Source: Saccoglossus kowalevskii (taxonomy: Eukaryota > Hemichordata > Enteropneusta > Harrimaniidae). From it: a stretch of DNA of 25,323 bases. The translations under genes were made by a program, and so were the position numbers. Positions 1 through 11,503 of the stretch are shown piece by piece. The notes below the pieces were generated by a model that ran no database searches, was not told the origin of the DNA, and saw nothing but the letters and a program-made list of their open reading frames with translations. Within the stretch, counting starts at the first letter, position 1. Each line of letters begins with the position of its first letter. The stretch covers positions 357,261 through 382,583 of the forward strand of contig NW_003134349.1 of assembly GCF_000003605.2 (NCBI RefSeq), read 5' to 3'.

Positions 1-1137
1 GCCACTTAACTTAACTACTCGCCGTAGACGTGTCAGTTGGCTACTTAAAAAATTTACTTTTCCAAAACAATTAAAACATGACTATTACCATTATCAAAAG
101 AGGGAAAGCAAGCTACTGAAGCGAATCCTGATTCATCTAATGAAAATGTTGGTGCACCGATGTAAAGGGAAACACTGACCGTAAATGCCTTGATATGCGC
201 GTTTTAACGTTACGATATCGTAAACTACGGACAATACCGTTAAGTAGGCTATGGTGATTTGAAATTAAATTACCTGTGTTAAGGGTCAACTACTTAGTGG
301 GGTTGTCATGGTTACGCACAGGGTGTATCATTAAGGCTACTGTGTTTGATGAGTGTTTAGTAAAAGAACCTGTTGTTTCTTTCTTCAGGTCCATAACTAT
401 TGAAATTGCCAGGTAAACGGAATAGAGCGGCACTAATTTTAACCACGCAATGGCAATATAATGGAGGATACATAGTTCAAATAAAGTACGCGTACGTCGA
501 GCTATAATTCAGATGGATTTTATTGGTTTTTCTGAATTCGAATTGTTGTAAAATGCAGCCTAGTTGATATTATATTCAAGGTGACACTGCTTAAATGTAA
601 TTGGTTTGATGCTATGATGAAAGCAAACACATCCGCCCCATTTGGGTTGTATTTGGACTTGAACACCCTTGTTCGTATTGTAGTCCTGGTATAACGTTGA
701 AGCATTGGAGAGACTGAATCTTGTTTTACACATTGAATATATGGTTGTTTTGTTTTTATTCATTCATACCGTGCTACCATGGTAACATACGTTGCCAGTA
801 TCTGAAATTTTCTTTCTGGACGTGAATGAGAAAGACAATTATGACAATAATAGAAAATATTAAGGTAACAAATAACAAATATAACTATCTTTTTTGGAAT
901 GTGATGTCGTAATTTTTAAAACAACATTTCGAAATAAATGCCAAAATGCAGAGACTAAAAACCAATTCAAATATTGCTATTATGACAGGTATGCACGCAA
1001 GGTAAGTTTAGATGAAATAAACATATTAGAAAATGGAGGTCATTTATCTCATTATGAAAATATTGTTAAACTCTGGTTACTTTGTACTTTGATAACTGTG
1101 GTAGTGATTCTTGGCATCAAAGTGAGCTTTTTATACT
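1..1137. other. No recognisable gene; AT-rich, probably intronic
   Basis: Lies downstream of the minus-strand receptor exon, so it is probably inside its first coding intron or holds unrecognised later exons. I searched for the next Venus-flytrap exon by eye on the minus strand and saw none. It contains a 10-bp palindrome TACCATGGTA near 776 and short ORFs without family features. Confidence 0.5.
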
Positions 1138-1258
1138 TTAAAAGACGATGGTCGTCGTGCCGCGTCCTGTTCATAACGACGTATACAAGGCGTGTAAAAT
1201 GCATTGTTTGTTTACGTGAATTTCGAACATGCGCTGCGTGACGACCATCGCACTTTAA
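1138..1258 (+). mobile_element. Family B TTAA MITE, copy B1 (121 bp)
   Basis: Starts TTAAAAGACGATGGTCGTCG and ends with the inverted counterpart CGACCATCGCACTTTAA, giving terminal inverted repeats of about 25-30 bp with TTAA at both outer edges. The interior has no coding capacity. The orientation with CCGCGTCCTGTTC on the left is taken as forward. It shares its terminus and body with B2 (8547) and, inverted, with B3 (12898). A miniature non-autonomous DNA transposon is the best reading. TTAA at the edges suggests piggyBac- or Kolobok-type insertion. Confidence 0.82.
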
Positions 1259-4200
1259 TCCCTTTAAATAATCCATGATATATCTAATTAATCTATAGGA
1301 AAAAATGGTATTATTAATGGTAGTTTTCAACTGCAAATTCTAATACCAAAATGAAAGACAATGGCGACGTTTTGGCATTAAATACTAACAAAGATAATCT
1401 GCAAGGTTGATAACAAAGTGCGTTGTTAAGTCATTACGGGTGTGTTAACGTATACTACAACCAGGGAGGTGGAGATGAAACTACAATTATTTCAAAATTC
1501 TAAGAACGCAGTGAAAACATTGATATATAATTACCGTTCAGAAATGACCTATTACAATATACTGTTTCTTTTATCGTGTTAAAATATCTTAACGTAGATC
1601 AATATATCACGACAACTATACTGCATGTATTTAAATGTATGATTATCAGCTTATTGCGTTAACATTCGAACACGAATTAAACAAAATATCTCTCTTCCCG
1701 ATCAAAAACTCTGAGTTGTCAACTCGGGTAGTATTGAAACAAAATAGTACTTTCTCCTACAATATAATTAACACTGCGCAATACGTGATTACATTCACAT
1801 TGCTGGAATATACAACAGGTCTATATCCATATATCAGACAGTCTGAGCACTGAGTAACCTTCAAATTGGTAAATTTCTATTTTATGTTTTTAATAAAGAG
1901 AGAAGCTCTTATCTCAATTTAATTACAAGTAAGTACATTTAAGTATTAATTTATCTGGACTCCTTCATTCAGACAGTATACAAATTAATGCAGCTACTGA
2001 ACTGCTTTTGGTTGTTCACGTTCTGGTTAGAAATGTCAGTCACTGTTTTGTTGTGCTGAGCATAGCAGCATAGAATCTTAAGAAGAAGAAATATAGGGTA
2101 GTGAAATAAATTGTGTGATGTCATGTTCCCTATGCTATCCCACTGCTAATTGGTGTCAATAATCTTAAAAAGTACATGGTTTTCTGTCCGTTCTATTGAA
2201 TGTTACTCAAGTCAACAAAACATACAAGTGTGTAAATGTCTTGTATTGTGAGATTAGATCCTTACAGAAATTGTTACCATTGTAGTTTTCAGTAACACAT
2301 TACATGGATCAAAACAACATCTACAATGTTTACGTTGACACTTTCGTGTTTTTATTGTGTTTTTTTTAGAGAACTACGTTTCGCCAACATTCACACATTT
2401 TTTTTTTTTTGAAAACCACTTTATTACACGATATTATGTCCAAAACATCGGTAATTAAATGTTAAGACATATAATTGATATTTTACGATCGTTTGTTAGA
2501 CCCACTGTTCCAGAACTGTACGTGATGGATCTTTTGTTTAACCAAGGTCAATCCATTTTTAAATTACAGAAATGACAAGCTAGATGGTACAGAAAACATC
2601 CCGTTGTATTTTGCGGTTTGCCTGAATTTATTATTATAATTAATATTTTATTAAAATAACAAAGCCTTAAATGCGTGTTGTGGTTTTGAATGGCGAACTA
2701 AGGTACTGTGAATACTCAGCTAGGTTTCCATTATTGCACTGTCTATGTGGCTTATTCGGCTTCATTTGTCAGACAATGTGATAATATTGTACATCGGGAG
2801 ATCTGAAATGGCATTCCACAATGTAGTCCATTATATCATCAATGTGAATGTAGGCCATATGACAGCGATACGATGTAAAACTGAGACATTTAAAAATTGA
2901 CGATCTCGGCATTAATGTAATAGATCAGATGGGTCAATAATATCGACAGTTAAAACAACTTTGTTGTCATCCTACACATCGAGAAAAATTAGATACGTCT
3001 TGGAAATATAAGAAGTCATCTTATAAACATAGTTCTCGTTGAATGGATTTTATTATCATAACATGTGGGTATGTTGTGTGTATTACAGCATCGTGTGTAC
3101 GGTATCACAGGATTTAGTGTGACTAGATAGACACAATAATAACTTTTCAGCTTGCTCATCTCGTAATATTGATCATTTAGGGCAGACCAGAATTATGACC
3201 CGGATATGACATCACTTTAGAATAACGGAAATGATCATGGAGTCATTTTGTTAAGAAGCCGATTCGTCTAATGCTGTCACATTGCATGCTATAAAGCACA
3301 AGTCTTGCAATACGGCCAGCTATTTGTCTACGCCTACAACAGTTAGTTTCGCATTTCCTCATATTAACTGCAATTTGTAATTAACTCAAGCAGGCGGTGT
3401 AAAGGCGCCGGGATGTCACTGCTATATTAGTCTTGTGTCGTGTCAGCTGGTCTTTAAGTCGTCTATCACGGTTCATGTTCCACTATTTTTAGCAGACACG
3501 AGTTGTTTTCACGTCAGCAAGTAAACGCCGCGGGCGTGTATTTAGTGTACGTGCGCGTAATCAGCATCACAGCGTGCTCTCAGTGTACGTGGCGCAATCT
3601 GTATCATAGTGATGATAAAGACGTATATTTTAGTTGCAGTCCTAAATCAATCCTTCTTCTTGTCTTTTTCTATTCAATTTACAAAAGAAAGAAAGAACGG
3701 TGGCATATCTTCCATCACATTTTTCTAGGTATTATAATTACAAATAAAATGCAAATTACATATTATTATAATCAAAATGAAAATCGAAAGACACTAAACG
3801 TGTCATTGATGATGTCACGCCATTCTCGGGGACGGAGCTACATCACAGAACATTCTATGTTGCTAAGACGCGCGCCACTGTAGCATTTTTTTCTATGGGC
3901 TCTGTGCAAGCTGTTTTAGAACGCCGGTCGAAAAGCTGGTGAAAACAGCTAAACCCGAGAAAAAACAGCAAAAACTCAACTACGAGGCAATCCCGAACAA
4001 CCATATGTATGCACATGTACGACGCAATGATAACGTTCAAGTTTGTAATGTGGGATCAAATCTCTACCCAATGTATTCCTTACTTAAAATAACGGCAATC
4101 TTCCATACATAGAATTTTTGGCCTGTTCTTTTGGATAAATGTATAGCGGTACATCTAATTTATTGGGATGCGCGTCCATTACACGCTTTCTATAAGTGGA

Positions 4201-4527
4201 ACATCCCCTACCCCCTCCCCAACAGTGAAATAACCAAGGTCTCTCTCTATTTAAAGTTTAATTTAAGTTGACAGGCCCATTTGATCATCGCCATCCTCAA
4301 ACCATGTATTTGACATGCACAAAATAACATTCGTTCGATCTAGGCAAATGCGCGTGCGCATTGAATTTTTTGTACGTACTGTTTATGCAAAGTGCATGCG
4401 CATTTTCTAATTCATTATATGTATATATGTGTATTTGCTGTACGCAATATCAAACAGAAATATACAAAATTCTCATTGTCGTGTACATTATCTATTCGAC
4501 TTTGCAAGGTAAATAAATAAAAGCAGT
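1259..4527. other. Putative first coding intron of the GABA-B-like gene, no other gene seen
   Basis: AT-rich sequence with a T-tract at about 2398-2410 and a C-rich patch at about 4205-4220. A CpG-richer block lies at about 3390-3610 and an NRF-1-type palindrome at 4349-4360. No exon with Venus-flytrap or seven-TM character was recognised on the minus strand. A divergent short exon could have been missed by eye. Confidence 0.5.
4349..4360. promoter_or_regulatory. NRF-1-type motif, near-palindrome
   Basis: The bases TGCGCGTGCGCA read TGCGCACGCGCA on the minus strand, a full match to the NRF-1 consensus YGCGCAYGCGCR. They sit in a 16-bp near-palindrome AATGCGC-GT-GCGCATT. A second partial match, TGCATGCGCA, lies at 4393-4402. 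The pair is about 130-185 bp inside the intron after the receptor exon. The motif match is seen; function is inferred, and such a motif can also be left by transposon termini. Confidence 0.4.
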
Positions 4528-4533
4528 ACTTAC
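4528..4533 (-). other. Splice donor of the GABA-B-like first coding intron
   Basis: On the minus strand the exon end reads CTGG/GTAAGT, a full match to the extended donor consensus. Translation beyond it (VSTAFIYLPCKVE, then stop) loses all family resemblance, so the exon/intron border sits here. Phase is 0. Confidence 0.85.
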
Positions 4534-4791
4534 CCAGGTATCGGCATCTTCTACTCCGTCCGGTTTCAAAACTATTCGATAATCGCTCAGGAGGCTCGCA
4601 TCAGAGTTGATGTGTTCGATTCCGAGCTGAATCGCCGGATACTGACCCTGTCCGCCAGCCCAAGATCCTGTCATCGGGAAAAGGCCAAGAATGTAGACAT
4701 CGGAGATTGCCTCTACGGATGGCTGTGAGAACTCTGCTAAGATCAGACACATTGCCGCAATAGCGCTGAATAACAGCCGCGTTTTCGTCAT
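4534..4791 (-). CDS. GABA-B-receptor-like protein, first coding exon (partial, 86 codons)
   Basis: Encodes the N-terminus of a class C GPCR-like protein of the GABA-B type, a plasma-membrane receptor whose extracellular Venus-flytrap domain binds the ligand. Residues 1-28 form a signal peptide: a short basic n-region with Lys3 and Arg5, a hydrophobic core at about 6-19, and likely cleavage after Ala28. Residues 31-75 match the first beta-strand and helix of the domain. The hallmark is DVYILGLFPMTGSWAGGQ, followed by a PA..LGIEHIN helix and an LLSDY strand, the same order as in animal GABBR1. ATG 4791-4789 is chosen because it has A at -3 and directly precedes a good signal peptide. The frame is open upstream to a stop at 4908-4906 but has no earlier ATG, only GTG at 4824. 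The exon ends after Trp86 at a phase-0 GTAAGT donor. The rest of the receptor (second lobe, seven-TM domain, tail) is outside the window or unrecognised. The cysteine that usually follows this strand in GABA-B receptors is not in this exon. Family call fairly sure; orthology unknown. Confidence 0.85.
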
Positions 4792-7147
4792 GCTGGTAAG
4801 TATGAAGCGGCGACTGCAATTCACGCTGATACTAGCTGTATACTGACAGCTAACTCGGCTTTCAAGAATAAGTGCTCTTGATAAATGTATTTTGTAAAGT
4901 ATACCTCAAAACTCCTAGCGATAGGAACATAGATTTGTCAGTTTGAATGCCTTGACTTCGAACGTACGTGACATGAATTCCTAATCGGCCTGTGCGCCTC
5001 CTGAAATTAACATACGTGATACCACAGATATGACCAAGCTCCCGTGTATCACGTCTCCAGACTACAAAATCACAGACCAACAAAAAAAAGAACACAAAGA
5101 AACGGATCAGTTATCGCTAAATATAGATGACATTAACCAGTCGTATATATAAAGTCCAAACTTACTGATTTTCCTATTGTCAACTCAAAAAATCGTTGTA
5201 ATCACTTGCACTGGGTGCCATTCAATGGCAGTGGAACATTGACTTGCGGGAGACCTATACGAGTTGGCGCGATAAATCGAATATATTACGTATACCGGAG
5301 ACAGCTAGGCAGTAATTCTCCATCAAATAGATTGTTAGTGAATGGTTCTCACGACGTAAATAAGTAATATAGTTTTGCGTAATTTTTGTCACGGTGGTCT
5401 CTCCGTCGTCGAATATATAGCGGACCAACAATCGACTAGCTGAGTTTTCGAGAATAACAGGTAAATTCTTTACCGATGCTAATGCCGTTATTAATGCATT
5501 GCAGTGTCTGCACCACTGTCGTGTTGTGCACTGGTCTACGCACTAACTATAATTTCCTAGCTATATGCCAAAGGTGTAGATTTCAGAACAGAATACATTC
5601 AGTACGGTGACCGTCGCTCCTTCCACTTTTAGATCGTTGCGAATGCGCCCATAGCCTCATGTAGGTTTCCATGGTAACACACACAATGTAATCCTACAAT
5701 ATAAAATAATATGTAAGTGATAACTCCTTGCTGTGAGTTCGCGCACATTTACCCCGAACCTTTTTGTTTACGGGGAGCTCCCATTACACGCACTATCACG
5801 CGTGTTTTTATAGATGTATATATGACGATTCCAACATGCGTCAAAACATTTTTGAAATATCAGATCAGAACCTTGGTTAAACGACGTCACTTATTCAAGC
5901 ATGATCTGCGATAATATCAAAAATATAGTGAGCTCGAATGTAAAACTGAGTGAATGTAATCATGTTTTGCATAATTAATGAAGTGTACATTCTCGTATAC
6001 AAAAGAATTCCGTTATAAAGTGTATACTCCCGTATACAATGGCATTATATCGACTTTATATAACAATTATATTTATGGAGACAATACGATTTGCAATTCC
6101 CACATAAAGGAATGATTTCCTATCGCAAATTACTGTCATTAATTATAAAAGCTTGGTACAATGGGACGCCAATACACCGTATCCCGACTTACTATTAAAT
6201 ATGCATGATTACTTCCAGTTTGCGTTTTAACGCGAGGCAAACGACGGCATAAATACTGTTCAATGCGCCACACAATCGTGTTGACGTGGGTCCCATACAA
6301 CGCCTCTGAAATTTAATGTGTTGGTTTACATGGAATTTTAAAAGTAGATGTAGTGAACAAGAGAAACTAAAAAGATATATCACATTCAAGGTTAAGGAGT
6401 TAACTTTCAACTCGGTAATAAATGTAAAGTGGTTTGTTGGATATTTAAAATCGAACTGGAAGATTAAATTGTTCACCTGAACCACACAATTTTTTTTTCG
6501 ATTTATTGAAACTTAAACAGTGATTTTAAAAAATAATAGAGAACGCATAGGAACATAGGACGTTATCTATGTTGAAAAATGTGAGGAAAAAACAAGTCAC
6601 ATTTCAAGTCACCATGCACGCCGTATCATCAATTTCGTGACGGGGGACACGAATATCTATACCATTCGTATATTCATTTCTATAGTAGCGATATAGAAAT
6701 AGAAACAATTCGTTTGTTTGTAGTCATCCAGGTCGACTTAAGAATTCGCAAAACATTTGTGTATAACGATGAAAGAGTGTCATCATTGACATCCATTCGT
6801 TTCCGGGTATCTCTGAGTGGGAACAAAGGAACACTACAGTTTCGCTCGAAATTAGGACATCGACATTCTGAAGTAAACCAGCATGGTGAGTTTACAACCA
6901 ATTAATGTAATGTACTGTGGATATTATAACTCTCGGCTTATTTACTTCTAACATGTCAACAAGTCATCACCTTGAGCGAGTGGATTTAGGAAGAAATCTC
7001 AAATTTCATGTAGAAACGTCTGTAAAGATTAATAATATAAATGACGTGTAATTTATTCACGTGTCGTTCGCGGTTATACACACTAAACAAATAAAAACGA
7101 AAGAAGAATCACGTTATTTTGTTTCAAAACTGTTACATGATTGTTGA
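4792..7147. other. Upstream region of the GABA-B-like gene (5' UTR, promoter, intergenic)
   Basis: By position this should hold the 5' UTR and promoter of the minus-strand receptor. I cannot fix a transcription start. TATA-like strings occur at 5144-5154 (better on plus) and near 5413-5421, but none is in a decisive setting. The stretch 5980-6050 repeats short GTATAC motifs. No ORF here looks like a real protein. Confidence 0.4.
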
Positions 7148-7299
7148 TTAAAGCGGGATGGTCGTCACCTGCGCACGCGCGGGAATTGAGTCGCAAGCGA
7201 CGATAACAACACACGCCAAAACGATAAGACGCTTGTTTGTAAACAAAGACACGCTATGCCCATCTGATGCATGCGCAGGTGACGACTGCTCCGCTTTAA
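7148..7299 (+). mobile_element. Family A TTAA MITE, copy A1 (152 bp)
   Basis: Bounded by TTAAAGCGGG and CCGCTTTAA, with terminal inverted repeats of about 30 bp (TTAAAGCGGG..GGTCGTCACCTGCGCA on the left, its complement on the right). It is about 12 bp shorter than A2 because the internal segment holding CAAAGGCTCATGGG is missing. The NRF-1-type motif TGCGCACGCGCG lies at 7170-7181. It has no ORF of its own. No duplicated bases flank it beyond TTAA, which fits a TTAA target-site duplication. Confidence 0.88.
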
Positions 7300-8546
7300 C
7301 CGATGGTTATTTTTAGCCAGTAGGAACAATTTTCTATCCATTTTTAAATGACTGAGAGGTAGAACTCAATATCTAACAGTATTTGACAGCTATCAAGCTG
7401 CATTGACTGGCTTCATTTTGTTTCATCGCATAGATCACGTCGATTTATCCGTGTAGGTGTGCTACACGGAGATATGCAGCAAATAGATAAGCGTGTCTCA
7501 ACTATAGCGTGTGGAGATCAATATCCGTGGCTAGTTTCATTATATAACGTTATTATATTAACAAATCGGATCATTGATTACAAAAAAACTGTTCATTTTT
7601 TTAATATGCTAAATATCAAATTTTCTTTGGTAACTTAATTGACTTCATTGCGTAATTCGATAGAAACTGTTGTAATTAACTTGTATTTTATTAGATGTTT
7701 ATTTTCAATATTTGCATTTCGGTTATGATGAAACTAAAGGTAGCCTATCGCTTGTCATAATGTTTACATCACTGACAGTTATGGATATAGAACCTATCGT
7801 TTGAAAAGTAAACAAAAATGTCATTACGCTATATTATTCATCAAGGCCATATTTTATGAAAGACGGTTAGAACTCCAATAAAACAATGGACAACAAACAC
7901 ACAAACGACTAGAAGTAATTATGTGATCAGCAGTGGCCGTGGAACTCTTGCAAGGCTTAGAATAGAATAACCAATAAACACAATTTGTGGTGGCCTTGAT
8001 TCTATCATTTTAATTAACAAATGTAAGTGACACAAGAATTGCAATTTAATAATAGTCAAATGATGATGCACCTGAGGAAGGCCAATCAAAAAACAAACGA
8101 CTCATGGGACAGTCACATCAGTGAAGAAAAGATATAACGAACACACGGCACACACACGAGTGTGCAGTGTATAGACATATAGGCGCAATGAAAGAAAGAA
8201 GCAACATTACTCCAATGGGATATATACAACATAAAATAGTTATAACTCCAAAATATTCTCCCCATCACAAATCACCGAAACAACACAAGTCATATTTACC
8301 AGTATTTTACTTATTGTTTTATTATTACTTACTATAGCGAAAGTTGTTGTTTGTTAATTATTTATGCAAGTGTTAAGAAGCCTAATAGGCAGATTTCATT
8401 ATATGTATATTTCAGTGACGTCGTTCTAGTTCTACCCATGCCAAGAACAGAGTTGCGGAGTAAAGAACAATTGTCAGTTTCATCATTATTATTTGCCAGA
8501 CAAAAGCTCCAACTTATCTGTTACAGTACAAAAGTTAGTGATATAT
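7300..8546. other. No gene recognised
   Basis: AT-rich intergenic sequence. It includes a chance-level 9-bp-arm hairpin (7448-7470) and a CA-rich patch near 8140-8165. I see no coding, RNA or transposon signature. Confidence 0.5.
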
Positions 8547-8678
8547 TTAAAGGGCGGCAGTCGTCGTGCCGCGTCCTGTTCGATATGGGACTCATAGCGA
8601 CGTATACAATGCGCGGAAATACATTATTTATTTACATGAAATTCGAACATGCGCTGCGCGAGGACCATCGCGATTTAA
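8547..8678 (+). mobile_element. Family B TTAA MITE, copy B2 (132 bp)
   Basis: Same structure and orientation as B1: the TTAAAGGGCGGCAGTCGTCG terminus, then the shared GTGCCGCGTCCTGTTC segment, and a right arm ending ACCATCGCGATTTAA. It has about 11 bp extra in the middle (TGGGACTCATAGCGACG) that B1 partly lacks. A 113-codon open frame crosses it by chance. TTAA is present at both edges. Confidence 0.84.
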
Positions 8679-9335
8679 TGTTACAGCAATAACAGCTACA
8701 TTTATTTTTACTAATTCACAATTATGAACTAAAATGACTACAATAATACCAAAACAAAACACATATTGTAAAATGTTAGGATATTCTTATGTGCGCATAT
8801 GCAACCAGGGCCTAGGCAGCTTCAATGCACATACAAACAGCACCTAGGCAACTGAAAATAAATTATTGACCATTGAATCTTCATTTTCTTGTTACCGGTT
8901 TGTTATCAAATTAAATATATGACATATCACAATGTAAATACTCATTTGCAAGTGGATAAATTGGGATTGGCATTCATCAAAAAGAAATAGATAGACTGAA
9001 AATAAATGAAAACTACGGGATGCCACAAAACCAAATATACTTATATACAGAAGTAAAGCATGTCCGGACAACTACTATAATTTTACCCAAAATGCAATGC
9101 AAATACTAGGAATTGATTTACCTGAGCTAAATAGTGATGGGTTGTAAATAATAAACCAAATCAAGACAGCTGACAAGTAACAAAACATGCTGCCTGAATA
9201 ATTACATGCGTCAAATTCAACAGTAATTATAGATAATATGACATTTCGTATCAGTGTTATTATTGTGAATTGTGATTTTTTTATTATCGTGATTTTGATT
9301 GCCATGTCATGAATAACTGTAAATTTACTCCCATC
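8679..9335. other. No gene recognised
   Basis: AT-rich sequence with a direct repeat of CCTAGGCA near 8810-8850. No support for a gene. Confidence 0.5.
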
Positions 9336-9482
9336 GCAACAAAGGCATTCCCTTCATCTTCAATAATATTTATAAATTTCACAATTCGAACTGAAACGAG
9401 ATGTTTCTATTCAGTGCAACAAAGGCATTCCCTTCATATTTAAAATATTTATAGAGATTAAATACCGAACTGAAACGAAATA
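9336..9482. repeat. Two-copy tandem duplication, period about 80 bp
   Basis: GCAACAAAGGCATTCCCTTC occurs at 9336 and again at 9416, and each copy closes with GAACTGAAACGA (from about 9388 and 9467). The copies agree at both ends and differ in the AT-rich middle, so this is an old tandem duplication rather than an active array. Confidence 0.8.
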
Positions 9483-10081
9483 GTTTTATTAATTTTTATG
9501 GTTTAATATCCGAAGTACCCAACAAGCAATCTATTCATAAATAAAAGTATTCAGAATAGACATTAGACGCAAATGCGAGAAAATCAATAGACTAGTTTTT
9601 CCCTAAATGATATCCGCTGTTATAAAATGCATGATTACATAGAGCGCAATGACGATATAGAATCACACTATTCGAGGGACACAAACAAGTTTCGTGGCAC
9701 TCTCGCCCTGAACGAGATCTCGTCCAATTGTATTTTAAGTATATATGCTGTACACTGAGCCAATGAAGATTTAATGTGTAAAAATAATTGGAGTCACCAA
9801 GCGAATGTTGCTTATTTAAGCATCCATGTCTGTCTTTTTGGAATATGTCTACCGTTGGTTACTCTGGTTTAAACAACTACCACGTATCTCAATTTGATGT
9901 GTTTATATAGTACCTTTTGTTGTCTTTATACATTTTTAAAATCTAGATTTTAGACATAACTAGATTTAAAATGGAATAATAATAATATCATTATGTTTTA
10001 TGCAAGGTCACCAAAATAGCAATATACCAATATGTTTGCCCATTTATAGTTTTGTACAAGACTACCAAATGATGATCATTG
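9483..10081. other. No gene recognised
   Basis: AT-rich sequence with no supported gene, RNA or repeat. Confidence 0.5.
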
Positions 10082-10245
10082 TTAAAGCGGGAGGGTTGTC
10101 ACCTGCGCACGCGCGGGAATTGAGTCCCAAGCGACGATAACAACACACGCTAAAACGCAAAGGCTCATGGGCAGACGCTTGTTTGTGAACAATGACACGC
10201 TATGGCTATCTAACGCATGCGCAGGTGACGATTCCCCCGCTTTAA
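10082..10245 (+). mobile_element. Family A TTAA MITE, copy A2 (164 bp)
   Basis: A full-length copy running from TTAAAGCGGGAGGG to CCCCCGCTTTAA. Its inverted termini pair over about 30 bp. The body carries GAATTGAGTCCCAAGCGACG, then a CGCTTGTTTGTGAACAATG core. NRF-1-type motif at 10104-10115. By eye it is the closest relative of A3 (20357), and the two differ mainly by scattered substitutions, suggesting fairly recent amplification. No coding capacity. Confidence 0.9.
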
Positions 10246-11503
10246 CTAATGGGATTATCGCAGTGATGCGATCTTTTCAATGGTATTAGAGCATCGAATA
10301 TTTCTGAAACATCATTTTATTAATGATGGTAGCGCATTCACGTATACATGTTCAAGGGACACTTTTCACATTGTTTTATTCCGATTTTCCTTCAAATCGT
10401 CACAAAATTACGTCATGTCTCATACCTGAATATGGTTTACCATAGCAATAATAATGAATTGCCGACAGGGTTATAGTGAACGATTATAGATTCGGCGGTG
10501 TGTTCGCCTTCGGCTCGCCCACAATATTTTGTAAAATCGACTCATGATTGAGCAGAGCGCTCTGGGAAATTCATCATTGTTATAATAGGAAATTTGTGAT
10601 TAAACGTGTAGTGTGGTCTCACTAACTAATTTACTGTTTAGTGCTGGTCCCCTGGCAAATCATTTCACAATACAGCAATCAATAAATCAATAAAATTAGC
10701 CAAATCAATTTCGGTATATAAAATGTCCTTGGAGCAATGATCAGAATTTACGTAAATGGTTGGCAAACTTCACAATATAATACAAAATTACAAAGATGGT
10801 TGCGTTTTTTGCAAATTCGATGTATAAAACAATTTCGCAAGCTGACATAAATATCTATATAAATAGATGTACATGTTATTGTACAGTAATACTTTCATGT
10901 AATATATTTGTGTGGTGGCATCCTTGTCAATTATATCTTCCATTTAATACATTTGAAAATTATTCTAAATTTTCAATAGAGCGTAATAGAACATTCTACG
11001 CACTATTTCACTCCACGTTGCTTTCATAAATATTCATGTAATTTCGACTTAAGTCTCCAAAGCCAGGCACCGAAAAATCAATTACAATTTCCGAACAATG
11101 GGCGAATATAGTGTATACGCCTCGAATCACATTGATGTTCCTGCTTAGTATACTAATAACGTTTCTTTGACAGTCCGACTTATTTCACGTAAGCAAAGAA
11201 CACGATCTCATAGCCATTAACTCGGCATTCAGTTGTGCATTCCAAATTAATATGATATTCTCTTGTGACAGTAGTGCTGCATGATATAATAGTCGTGTTA
11301 TACTGAGCGCAGAGAGCGCGACTGGAGCGAACAATCGTTTTGTCACAACGGACTAAAATAGTTTAACTTGGAATGGTGGTTTGAGTAATTTTTGAGCAGC
11401 GGCGACCCCTGCTCCTCTGAACGCACGCGTGAACCGAGCTCGGCGTCCACACTTATATGGTTACTAAATAAATGAACGCTTCTCGGAACGACAAATATGA
11501 TAT
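10246..11503. other. No gene recognised
   Basis: Includes a locally CpG-richer patch at 10490-10570 ending in a perfect 12-bp palindrome CAGAGCGCTCTG (10553-10564), which may be part of an unrecognised dispersed repeat. Another CpG-rich patch lies at about 11395-11450. No gene is supported. Confidence 0.5.

Noticed and set aside
994-1006. Donor-like CAAG/GTAAGT
   Set aside because: No coding sequence or acceptor partner nearby; a match this good is expected about once by chance in a window this size.
894-1241. 115-codon plus-strand open frame
   Set aside because: Starts with TTG, has no domain, and its last third is MITE B1 sequence.
1635-1853. 72-codon plus frame with an ATG start
   Set aside because: No signal peptide, motif or splice context; length is ordinary for AT-rich chance frames.
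3483-3492. MEF2-type CTATTTTTAG, repeated at 20009-20018
   Set aside because: A common string in AT-rich DNA with no clustering or conserved context.
3503-3883. 126-codon plus-strand open frame, the longest in the window
   Set aside because: Begins at TTG rather than ATG, has no motif or family resemblance, and fits chance in a CpG-rich then AT-rich stretch.
4792-4824. Eleven-codon upstream extension of the receptor exon starting at 4824
   Set aside because: The codon at 4824-4822 is GTG, not ATG. The ATG at 4791 has a better context and places the signal peptide at the N-terminus.
5144-5154. TATA box TATATATAAAG upstream of the receptor
   Set aside because: The best match is on the plus strand, opposite to the receptor, and no initiator or transcript evidence supports it; AT-rich DNA gives many such strings.
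7448-7470. 9-bp hairpin TCCGTGTAG / CTACACGGA, and a similar one at 6676-6700
   Set aside because: One or more 9-bp-arm hairpins with short loops are expected by chance in 25 kb.
8351-8692. 113-codon plus-strand open frame
   Set aside because: Runs through MITE B2, so the second half is transposon sequence; no conserved domain.
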